From Metabacillus fastidiosus NBRC 101226 (GTDB taxonomy: Bacteria; Bacillota; Bacilli; Bacillales; Bacillaceae), in assembly GCF_001591625.1 (NCBI RefSeq), contig NZ_BCVG01000010.1:1-64000 (forward strand): a stretch of 64,000 nucleotides of DNA. Reading direction: 5' to 3'. This document shows, one piece after another, positions 7,488 through 15,096 of the stretch (positions within the stretch are counted from its first letter, which is position 1; each line of letters begins with the position of its first letter). The notes beneath the pieces are model-generated. The model was not told the origin of the DNA. It saw only the letters and a list, made by a program, of their open reading frames with translations, and did no database searches. Both the position numbers and the translations under genes were made by a program.

Positions 7488-9248
7488 ATGGCTAAACAAA
7501 AAATGACAGCTGCTGAATTTATCGCACGTTATTTAGAAAAAAGAGGAGTAAAACATCTTTATGGAGTACCGGGTGCTGCAATCCTTCCATTCTACGATGC
7601 AATCAAAGAATTAACTGATATCGAATCATACGTTGTTCGTCATGAGCAAACAGGTGCTTTCATGGCTGACGGTTACTCAAGAGCAACTGGTGAAGTTGGT
7701 GTGTGTGCTGCGACTTCAGGTCCTGGTGGAACTAACTTCTTAACAGGTCTTTACGGTGCATGGATGGATTCTATTCCAATGATCGCTATCGTTGGACAAC
7801 AAAAAAATAGCTTAATCGGAACAATGCAATTCCAAGAAGCTCCTATCGTTGAAATGGCTATCCCAGTTACTAAAGCTTCATACCGTTTAACTGATGGTTC
7901 TAAAGCTGCTGCATTTATGCAAGAAGCATGGGTAACAGCTACTACTGGTAGAAAAGGTCCAGTTCTTCTTGATTTACCAGTTGACCAACAAAAAGTTGAA
8001 ATCGAAGTTGACATTGATGAACTTATCGCTTCAACTCCAGTAGATAACTTACCACAAGCTACTGACGCTGATATCGAGAAAACTTTAGAATTATTAAAAG
8101 ATGCTAAACGCCCAGTATTACTTGCTGGTGGTGGGGTTAACCTTTCAAATTCTACTGAAGAATTAAAAGCTTTAGCTGAAGAGCTTCAAATTCCTGTTGT
8201 AACTACTGGTATGGGTATGGATACATTCCCTAATGATCACGCATTATTCGCTGGACGTATGGGAACAATGCTTGATACTCCATTCGGTAACAAAACAATT
8301 GTTGAAGCTGACTTAGTAATCAACCTTGCTGGACGTTTCGGTGACCGTTCTACTGGTAACGTTGCAGTATTCACACAAAACGGTAAAAAAATTATCCACG
8401 TTAACCTTGATAACAAAGAAATCGGTAAAAATGTACCAACAGTTTTAGGTATCGTTTCTGATGTTAAAACATTCATGGTTAAACTTGCAGAAGCTCACAA
8501 AGCTTTAGGTGCTCCTGTAGCTGCAACTGCTGAAGCAGGTACAAAACTTGACTTAACTGAAGAGCGTACAAAATGGGCTCGTAAAACTGATTACACTTCT
8601 CTTCCAATCAGACAAGAGCGTGCATTACGTGAACTTCGTGAATTCTTAGATCGCGATGCATTCGTATCACATGACTGCGGTATCAGCCAAATCTGGTCTT
8701 GCCAATTATTCGAAACTTACGTACCACGTACTTACCTATTAACAGGTGGAGCAGGTACAATGGGTTGGGGTCTTGGTGCAGCAATGGCAGCGAAACTTGC
8801 ATTCCCTGAAAGACAATCTGTTAACATCCTTGGTGACGGAAGCTTAGGTATGTCATTACAAGATATCGCTACAGCTGCAAAACATGATATCCCAGTAATT
8901 ATTTTCTGCATGAACAACTCATTACTTGGATTAATTCGTCAACAACAAAACTGGTTCTACGACAACCGTCGTATTTCTACAGACTTAGATTACATCAACG
9001 AATTATCTGAAGATCAAAATGCACGCGGAATCGACTTCGTTAAAACTGCTGAAGGTATGGGTGTACGTGGTGAGCGCGTTCTACACTTTGATGATATCAA
9101 ACCAGCATTACAACGTGCAGTTGACTCAGGCAAACCATATTTAATCGAAGTTATCGTTGATGGCGATCCAGAAAAAGCTTGCGAATTCTCTAACAATGGT
9201 GCACTTAGCGGATTCAAATATTCTAAAGACATTAACTTTAACAACTAA
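7488..9248 (+). CDS. ThDP-dependent carboligase/decarboxylase (acetolactate synthase / glyoxylate carboligase superfamily)
   Basis: 586 residues with the three ThDP-enzyme domains: pyrimidine-binding (about 5-170), central (195-335) and PP-binding (385-565). The GDG...NN cofactor motif is intact in LGDGSLGMSLQDIATAAK...FCMNN. Context (isomerase, beta-hydroxyacid dehydrogenase) suggests a tartronate-semialdehyde-synthase role. However, the canonical activating glutamate is present (VVRHEQTGAFMADGY, Glu53), whereas E. coli Gcl has valine there. It may therefore be an acetolactate-synthase-like enzyme or a decarboxylase with another substrate. Codon use is strongly biased to GGT, CGT, AAC and TTC compared with its neighbours, suggesting high expression. 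SD GGGAGAG precedes ATG. Confidence 0.85.
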   Translation: MAKQKMTAAEFIARYLEKRGVKHLYGVPGAAILPFYDAIKELTDIESYVVRHEQTGAFMADGYSRATGEVGVCAATSGPGGTNFLTGLYGAWMDSIPMIAIVGQQKNSLIGTMQFQEAPIVEMAIPVTKASYRLTDGSKAAAFMQEAWVTATTGRKGPVLLDLPVDQQKVEIEVDIDELIASTPVDNLPQATDADIEKTLELLKDAKRPVLLAGGGVNLSNSTEELKALAEELQIPVVTTGMGMDTFPNDHALFAGRMGTMLDTPFGNKTIVEADLVINLAGRFGDRSTGNVAVFTQNGKKIIHVNLDNKEIGKNVPTVLGIVSDVKTFMVKLAEAHKALGAPVAATAEAGTKLDLTEERTKWARKTDYTSLPIRQERALRELREFLDRDAFVSHDCGISQIWSCQLFETYVPRTYLLTGGAGTMGWGLGAAMAAKLAFPERQSVNILGDGSLGMSLQDIATAAKHDIPVIIFCMNNSLLGLIRQQQNWFYDNRRISTDLDYINELSEDQNARGIDFVKTAEGMGVRGERVLHFDDIKPALQRAVDSGKPYLIEVIVDGDPEKACEFSNNGALSGFKYSKDINFNN

Positions 9249-9264
9249 TTAAAGCTTTTAACAT

Positions 9265-9320
9265 ACGTGCGGCTTAATGAAGCAATTGGTATCTTATCAA
9301 TTGCTTCAAGTCCCGCGTAT
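9265..9320 (+). promoter_or_regulatory. Large intercistronic stem-loop
   Basis: TGAAGCAATTG (9279-9289) pairs perfectly with CAATTGCTTCA (9299-9309). An outer stem between TACGTGCGG (9265-9273) and CCCGCGTA (9313-9320) extends it. No T run follows, so it looks more like an mRNA-stabilising or processing hairpin than a terminator. It would protect the upstream ThDP-enzyme message. Confidence 0.55.
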
Positions 9321-9423
9321 AATTACATAGTGTTAAGACATCTTAATTATTGTTTAGTAGAGCTAATTGCTACTCAAATGTAATGAAATTTCTAAAAAGA
9401 GTTTAATTACTAAAGGAGGAATA

Positions 9424-10359
9424 ATGATGGCTAATCTTCATAATTATATGAAAGTCGGTATCGTTCATTTCATGGCATACCCAGAAACAATTGCTGGGGA
9501 CGGTCCAGCAGTTGAAACAATCAAAAAAATTGTACAAGATGATTTCTTCTCAGGAATTGAAATCACTTCTATCAATGATCCAGAAGCTCGTCAAGAAGCA
9601 ATCCAAGTATTGCAATCTGGCGGCATGACTGTAGGTTTTGGTGCACAGCCAATCCTTCTAAGAAACAAAGGAAACCTTAACTCATTCGATGAAGCTGAAC
9701 GCAGAAGAGCAATCGATTTAGTTAAAGGTGGAATTGACCAAGCATATGAAGTTGGAGCTTCTAAATTAGGTTTCTTAAGTGGTGCTAAACCTGATGAAAA
9801 AGAAGATTATGCTTTACAATTATTAACTGATTCTATTAAAGAATTATGTGAATATGCAAAATCTAAAGGTGATCTAGCACTTTCACTTGAAACTTTTGAT
9901 GATATTACTGATAAAAAATGTCTAATCGGATCTAACGCACTTGCTGTTCAAGTTGCGAAAGAAGTTCGTACTGTTGATCCAACTTTCGGATTAATGCTTG
10001 ACTTAAGTCACTTACCAATGCAGCGTGAAGGTTCATTTGAAGCTTTAACAACTGCTCGTGACTATATTACACACGCACATATCGGAAACTGCTATATTAA
10101 GGATACTTCTGATCCTGCTTACGGTGATCAGCATCCACGTTTCGGCTATCCTGGAAGTGAAATTGATACTCCAGAATTAGCAGAATACTTAAGAGCATTA
10201 TTAGAGATCGGTTATATCGGTGAAGGAAATAAAAATGTTGTTGCATTCGAAGTGAAACCAGTTGGTAACGAATCTTCTGACATTATTATTGCACAGTCTA
10301 AGCGTAAACTTGTTGATGCTTGGTCATTAGTTCACTCTCAAAGACGCAACCGCTACTAA
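9424..10359 (+). CDS. Hydroxypyruvate-isomerase-like sugar isomerase (AP endonuclease 2 / TIM barrel family)
   Basis: 311 residues from the ATGATG that follows AAAGGAGGAATA; the longer frame to 9367 lacks an SD. Predicted TIM barrel with the expected acidic/His metal ligands in LSLETFDD, LMLDLSHLP, THAHIGN and VAFEVKP. The family includes hydroxypyruvate isomerase (Hyi) and 2-oxo-tetronate isomerase (OtnI), but this protein is about 50 residues longer than E. coli Hyi and clearly diverged. It likely interconverts a keto acid and its aldehyde or keto isomer between the ThDP enzyme and the dehydrogenase steps. The substrate is an inference from neighbours. Confidence 0.75.
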   Translation: MMANLHNYMKVGIVHFMAYPETIAGDGPAVETIKKIVQDDFFSGIEITSINDPEARQEAIQVLQSGGMTVGFGAQPILLRNKGNLNSFDEAERRRAIDLVKGGIDQAYEVGASKLGFLSGAKPDEKEDYALQLLTDSIKELCEYAKSKGDLALSLETFDDITDKKCLIGSNALAVQVAKEVRTVDPTFGLMLDLSHLPMQREGSFEALTTARDYITHAHIGNCYIKDTSDPAYGDQHPRFGYPGSEIDTPELAEYLRALLEIGYIGEGNKNVVAFEVKPVGNESSDIIIAQSKRKLVDAWSLVHSQRRNRY

Positions 10360-10397
10360 GCGCCAGCTAAGGTATAGAGAGACGATATAATTTTTTG

Positions 10398-10428
10398 ACT
10401 AGCGACAAGTAATTTACTTGTCGCTAGT
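10398..10428 (+). promoter_or_regulatory. Perfect 15-bp stem-loop
   Basis: Bases 10398-10412 and 10414-10428 are exact reverse complements, giving a long hairpin with a minimal loop just after the isomerase gene. It lacks a following T run. It probably protects the 3' end of the upstream message or marks a processing site. Confidence 0.5.
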
Positions 10429-10460
10429 TATGTTCAATAATTAAAAAATATTTTATAATA

Positions 10461-10497
10461 AAACTTGTGATTCGGCGCATCGGGTCACAAGTTTTTT
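10461..10497 (+). terminator. Terminator directly in front of the dehydrogenase ribosome binding site
   Basis: AAACTTGTGA (10461-10470) pairs with TCACAAGTTT (10485-10494), and the T run reaches 10497. The SD of the next gene begins about five bases later, so this is an intergenic terminator or attenuator that should reduce readthrough into the dehydrogenase gene. Confidence 0.75.
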
Positions 10498-10514
10498 ATA
10501 AATTAGGAGGATTT

Positions 10515-11390
10515 ATGATGAAACTTGCGTTTATTGGTTTAGGTAATATGGGTTTTCCGATGTCATGTAATTTAGTCAAAGCCGGTTACACTGTTTATGG
10601 TGTAAATAGAAGTGAACCAAAAGAATTACAGTTCCAAAAGCAAGGTGGACATATCGGTAAATCATTAAAAGAGCTTGCCCAAGAAGCAGATGTAATTATG
10701 ACATGCTTACCACTTCCTGCTGATGTAGAAAAAGTTTTACTCGGTGAAGAAGGAATTATTCCCAATGGGAAAGAAAACTTAATTATTATCGATTTCAGCA
10801 CAGTGTCACCTAATTTAAATAAGAAGATTTATGCTGCTGCGAAAGAGAAAAATATGGCGTTTCTTGATGCACCAATTAGTGGCGGAACAACTGGTGCAGA
10901 GGCTGGAACACTTAGTATTATGGTTGGTGGAGATAAAGAGATTTATGATAAAGTTCTTCCTATCTTTGAAATTTTAGGTAAAAACGTGTATCATATTGGT
11001 GAATCAGGCAGTGGTTCAAGTATTAAATTATTAAATCAGTATATGGTAAGTGCACATACACAAGCTGTAAGTGAAGCATTCGTACTTGCTGAAAAAGCTG
11101 GTATTGATCTTAGCTTGCTTTATGAAATTTTAAATGTCAGCTACGCTCAAAGTAAAATCATGGAGAGACATTATATAAATAATATTTCTAAAGATGATTT
11201 TACACCAGGATTTGAGTTAGGCCTATTACATAAAGATATTTCCCTCGTCAATGAAATGGCTAGCTCATTTGATGTAACTCTGCCTTTAGGACAAAAAGTA
11301 ACTGAACTAATAAGTGAAGCACTTGAAGCTGGACTTAGCAAAGATGATATGTCAGCAATGATTAAATTAATGAGAGAGAAAGCAAAATAA
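10515..11390 (+). CDS. NAD(P)-dependent beta-hydroxyacid dehydrogenase (GarR/GlxR/LtnD-like)
   Basis: 291 residues from ATG 10515 (TTAGGAGGATTT upstream; the frame extends to 10467 but crosses the terminator). The Rossmann motif FIGLGNMGFPMSCNLVKAGY is at the N-terminus. The substrate-binding block DAPISGGTTGAEAGTLSIM lies near residue 120 and the catalytic lysine is in GSGSSIKLLNQYMV near 170. The family includes tartronate semialdehyde reductase, 3-hydroxyisobutyrate dehydrogenase and L-threonate dehydrogenase, which cannot be told apart here. It fits either the last step of a glyoxylate to glycerate route or the first step of threonate breakdown. Confidence 0.88.
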   Translation: MMKLAFIGLGNMGFPMSCNLVKAGYTVYGVNRSEPKELQFQKQGGHIGKSLKELAQEADVIMTCLPLPADVEKVLLGEEGIIPNGKENLIIIDFSTVSPNLNKKIYAAAKEKNMAFLDAPISGGTTGAEAGTLSIMVGGDKEIYDKVLPIFEILGKNVYHIGESGSGSSIKLLNQYMVSAHTQAVSEAFVLAEKAGIDLSLLYEILNVSYAQSKIMERHYINNISKDDFTPGFELGLLHKDISLVNEMASSFDVTLPLGQKVTELISEALEAGLSKDDMSAMIKLMREKAK

Positions 11391-11399
11391 GTTAACTAA

Positions 11400-11432
11400 C
11401 CATCAGAGGAGATGAGAATACTTCTCTGATGG
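11400..11432 (+). terminator. Stem-loop after the catabolic run
   Basis: CCATCAGAGG (11400-11409) pairs with the complementary segment 11423-11432. The T content after it is weak, so it is a poor terminator but is placed where the operon ends. Confidence 0.45.
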
Positions 11433-11470
11433 AAATTTCACCTTAATGATAAGCAGGGGGAAAATAGTAT

Positions 11471-14245
11471 ATGAAATTTAAAACAAAACTGTACTTAGGG
11501 TTTGGTTTCATTCTTTCTCTTTTTATAGTATTGCTAGTTATTCTTATGATGCTCATTAATCAGCTAAATCATAATATGAATATTACAGTTCAAAACTATG
11601 AGTATTCTAAACTTGCTACTACTATCCAGGCATCATTAAATATTTACAGCAGGGAATCGAAGGGGCTTGTAGCAAATCCGCCGGCTAAACTCGTTGAGCG
11701 ATTAGAATATAGGAAAAACAAAGCTTTAGATGATGCAGAACATTCCATTAGAACTCTTCAAAGATTAGATAAAAGAGAGGAATCTCAAGAATTAACTACG
11801 GAACTTTTAAGATTAGCTATAAAATTACGTGAAAATGAAGCTGATATTAAAAGACTTGAAGATGAAGGTAAAAAAGAAGAGGCAATGGACCGCTTCTGGT
11901 TCGATAATTGGCAAATTATTGATGCGATGATTCTTGCTTCAGATGAATTGCATGAGATCCAAGAGACATCAGTTGGGACTGAATTAAAGCGTTCTAGTGA
12001 TACGTATAACCTGGCACTTAACTTGATTATTGCCTTTGCGATTATTGGTTTCTTAACATTTCTATTCTTAATAGTATTGGTTGTTCGAAGCATTACAAAT
12101 AATTTGAATAAAGTTACGGATGTTATGACAAATGTTGAATTTGGAAGTAAAGAAAGCTTACCAAGAATCGAAATGGGAACAAATGATGAAATTGGAGCAA
12201 TCTCTACAGCATATAATGAGATGGCCAGAGCAATAGAAGAGCATACGAAAAAGGAAAAGGAGCTCAAAAATATTGCTGAAGAACAGAGCTGGCTGCAATC
12301 TAGAATTGCGGAAATTGCAACGATGTACTCAGGGATTGAACAGATTGAACAGCTTGCCCAGCAATTTATTATGAAATTAACACCGATGGTCGGTGCGAGT
12401 TATGGAGTTTTCTACATGAAAGAATATGAGGAAAATGAGGAGAAACTCGTCAGACTGGCATCCTATGCATATAGTAGTGATAGTATAGGGAAAAAGGTTT
12501 TTAAAATTGGCGAAGGAATTGTTGGTCAAACTGCTTTAGAAAACAATATGATCCATTTAACTAATATTCCAGAAGACTATATTAAAATCACTTCTGGTAT
12601 AGGTGAAGCGGCACCAAAAAGTATTCTAACAATCCCAGCTGCTTATGAAGGAGAAGTGCTTGCTGTTATCGAATTAGCATCATTTGAATCTTTCAGTTCT
12701 ATGGAACAATTGTTAATAAAAGAGGTTACGGGTAATATTGGAATTAATATTAAGAGTATTTCCAGACATAATCAAGTGAAGAAATTACTTTTAGAATCAC
12801 AAGCATTAACGGAAGAATTGCAAACACAATCAGAAGAGCTTCATTTACAACAAGAAGAACTGCGGCAAGTAAATGAGCAGTTAGAACAGCAATATGAACA
12901 ATCAGAAGAAAAAACGAGAGAATTAGAAGAGACGAAAAAGGTGCTTGAAGAGCAAGCGCAGCAACTCAAACTTAGTTCAAAATATAAATCAGAATTTCTT
13001 GCCAATATGTCACATGAGCTGAGAACACCATTAAATAGTTTACTTATATTAGCTCAAATATTGTCAGAGAACGGGGAAAGAAATTTAACGTTAAAGCAGA
13101 TTGAATATGCAAAAACTATTTTCTCATCGGGTAATGATCTCTTACATTTAATTAATGATATTTTAGATTTAGCAAAAGTAGAAGCTGGAAAAATGGAAAT
13201 CCATTTTGAAGAAGTAAAGCTAGGGGAAATTAAAAGTTTTGTAGAAAGTCAATTTACCCATATTGCTAAACAGAAAAATATTGAGTTTATTATTCAAATA
13301 GATTCGGATTTACCTGGAATAATATGGACAGATCAGCATCGTCTACAGCAGATTTTGAAAAATTTATTGTCAAATGCATTTAAATTTACAGAAGAAGGCA
13401 CTGTTACATTCATTATTGAAAGGAAAAGTAAGGGACTGGGTGAAAGTAACCATTTCTTAGATAGTGCAGAAGATATATATGCTTTTTCAGTTAAAGATAC
13501 AGGAGTTGGTATTTCTCCAGAACATCAGACCGCAATATTTGAAGCATTTAATCAACTAGATGGAACAACTAGCCGTAAATATGGTGGAACTGGCTTAGGA
13601 TTATCGATTAGTAAAGAGATAGCAGAGTTATTAGAAGGATCGATTGAAGTAGAAAGTGAAAAAGGAAAAGGGACTACTTTTACTTTATATATTCCTAATA
13701 AAGAATACCGAAAAAAGAATAGAAATTATGGAGTACTTCAAGAAGTAGCAGTTGGTTCCTTAGTAGAAAGTTATCGATCTGTTGAATCTGTGGACACAAA
13801 GCTTTTAGCTGAAGATGAGAATGAATATTTGACAGAAACATTTGAAGAAATTGATGATTCAAAGGAATTACTCAGAGGCAAAAAGATACTAGTTGTTGAT
13901 GATGATATGCGTAATATTTTTGCAATAACAACTGCACTTGAAATACATGATGTAGAAGTAGTATTCGCCGAGAATGGAAAAGAAGGTATTGAAAGGTTAA
14001 CAGAACATCCTGATGTCGATCTTATTTTAATGGATATTATGATGCCTGAAATGGATGGATTACAGGCAATTAGGGCAATACGCCAAATGGAAGACTATGA
14101 AGATATGCCAATTATCGTTCTAACTGCAAAGGCGATGAAAGACGATAGAGTTCAATGTATTGAAGCAGGGGCGTCCGACTATATTAGTAAACCTGTGAAT
14201 TTAGACCAGCTTTTCTCATTAATGTGGGTTTGGCTATATAGATAG
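11471..14245 (+). CDS. RsbK-like hybrid sensor histidine kinase
   Basis: 924 residues: membrane segment (about 7-30), extracytoplasmic helical sensor, second membrane segment (about 180-205), HAMP (206-262), GAF (275-430), coiled coil (440-505), HisKA with phospho-acceptor His515 in NMSHELRTPL, HATPase (N box LLSNAFKF, GGTGLGLSI), and a C-terminal receiver with Asp855. A CheR-type methyltransferase follows 11 bases later, as in the B. cereus rsbK-rsbM pair controlling sigma B. The coiled coil has QSEEL and QQEEL motifs with glutamates seven residues apart (455/456 and 462/463), the kind of site RsbM methylates. The sigma-B assignment is by analogy; no rsbY phosphatase gene is nearby. Confidence 0.85.
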   Translation: MKFKTKLYLGFGFILSLFIVLLVILMMLINQLNHNMNITVQNYEYSKLATTIQASLNIYSRESKGLVANPPAKLVERLEYRKNKALDDAEHSIRTLQRLDKREESQELTTELLRLAIKLRENEADIKRLEDEGKKEEAMDRFWFDNWQIIDAMILASDELHEIQETSVGTELKRSSDTYNLALNLIIAFAIIGFLTFLFLIVLVVRSITNNLNKVTDVMTNVEFGSKESLPRIEMGTNDEIGAISTAYNEMARAIEEHTKKEKELKNIAEEQSWLQSRIAEIATMYSGIEQIEQLAQQFIMKLTPMVGASYGVFYMKEYEENEEKLVRLASYAYSSDSIGKKVFKIGEGIVGQTALENNMIHLTNIPEDYIKITSGIGEAAPKSILTIPAAYEGEVLAVIELASFESFSSMEQLLIKEVTGNIGINIKSISRHNQVKKLLLESQALTEELQTQSEELHLQQEELRQVNEQLEQQYEQSEEKTRELEETKKVLEEQAQQLKLSSKYKSEFLANMSHELRTPLNSLLILAQILSENGERNLTLKQIEYAKTIFSSGNDLLHLINDILDLAKVEAGKMEIHFEEVKLGEIKSFVESQFTHIAKQKNIEFIIQIDSDLPGIIWTDQHRLQQILKNLLSNAFKFTEEGTVTFIIERKSKGLGESNHFLDSAEDIYAFSVKDTGVGISPEHQTAIFEAFNQLDGTTSRKYGGTGLGLSISKEIAELLEGSIEVESEKGKGTTFTLYIPNKEYRKKNRNYGVLQEVAVGSLVESYRSVESVDTKLLAEDENEYLTETFEEIDDSKELLRGKKILVVDDDMRNIFAITTALEIHDVEVVFAENGKEGIERLTEHPDVDLILMDIMMPEMDGLQAIRAIRQMEDYEDMPIIVLTAKAMKDDRVQCIEAGASDYISKPVNLDQLFSLMWVWLYR

Positions 14246-14256
14246 GTAGGGTTCAT

Positions 14257-15096
14257 ATGACTTTTAAATTGCAGCAACATGACGAGAATTTTGAAGATAT
14301 AGAAATTGATTTGCTCCTTGAAAGTATTTATCGGTACTATGGTTTTGATTTTAGGAACTATGCCTTTTCTTTTTTAAAAAGGCGAATTTGGAATCGTTTA
14401 CGTGCAGAAAGAGTGAATAATATTTCTGAATTGCAGGGGGCTCTGCTCCGTGACCATACGATAATGGAAAGATTATTTGCCGATTTTTCAATTAATATTA
14501 CTGAGATGTTTCGTGACCCCAGTTTTTTCTTAGCTTTTAGGAGAAAAGCTGTCCCTATTTTAAAAGAGTACCCGCTCATTCGTATTTGGCATGTAGGCTG
14601 TTCATCTGGTGAAGAGGTTTATTCAATGGCAATCCTTTTACATGAAGAAGGCTTAATTCATAAGGCTAAAATTTATGCGACAGATATGAATAAAAAGGTG
14701 ATTGAAAAAGCAAAAAAAGGAAGCTTCTCTCTGCATAAAATGCAGCAGTATACGAAGAATTACTTAGCGGCAGGAGGGAAGACTGCCTTTTCAGAATATT
14801 ATACAGCAAAACAAGAAAATGCCACATTTCATTCATTTTTAACTGAAAATGTTGTGTTTGCACAGCATAATTTAAGTACAGACGGTTCTTTTAATGAATT
14901 TCATGTTATTATTTGTAGGAACGTACTTATTTATTTTAACCGTGATTTGCAAAAGCATGTATTTGATCTTTTTAATGAAAGCCTGACAAGAAGAGGAATT
15001 CTAGGATTAGGCAGTAAGGAAACAATTAAATTCATTGGTAATGAAAATGATTATGAGGAGGTTGACGTATATGAAAAGTTATATAGAAAAAAATAA
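14257..15096 (+). CDS. CheR-type protein-glutamate methyltransferase (RsbM-like)
   Basis: 279 residues: N-terminal CheR helical domain (about 10-75, YYGFDFRNYAFSFLKRRI) and SAM-binding domain with IWHVGCSSGEEVYSMAILL near residue 110 and IICRNVLIYFNRDLQ near 220. There is no chemotaxis operon around it; it lies between two sensor kinases. By analogy with B. cereus RsbM it probably methylates the coiled-coil glutamates of the preceding hybrid kinase and so tunes its activity. The next gene starts within its last 26 bases. Confidence 0.87.
   Translation: MTFKLQQHDENFEDIEIDLLLESIYRYYGFDFRNYAFSFLKRRIWNRLRAERVNNISELQGALLRDHTIMERLFADFSINITEMFRDPSFFLAFRRKAVPILKEYPLIRIWHVGCSSGEEVYSMAILLHEEGLIHKAKIYATDMNKKVIEKAKKGSFSLHKMQQYTKNYLAAGGKTAFSEYYTAKQENATFHSFLTENVVFAQHNLSTDGSFNEFHVIICRNVLIYFNRDLQKHVFDLFNESLTRRGILGLGSKETIKFIGNENDYEEVDVYEKLYRKK

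Noticed and set aside
9367-9423. N-terminal extension of the isomerase
   Set aside because: No SD at 9367, whereas AAAGGAGG lies just before the ATGATG at 9424.
10467-10514. N-terminal extension of the dehydrogenase (start at 10467)
   Set aside because: It would run through the terminator hairpin; the ATG at 10515 has a perfect SD and matches the family start.
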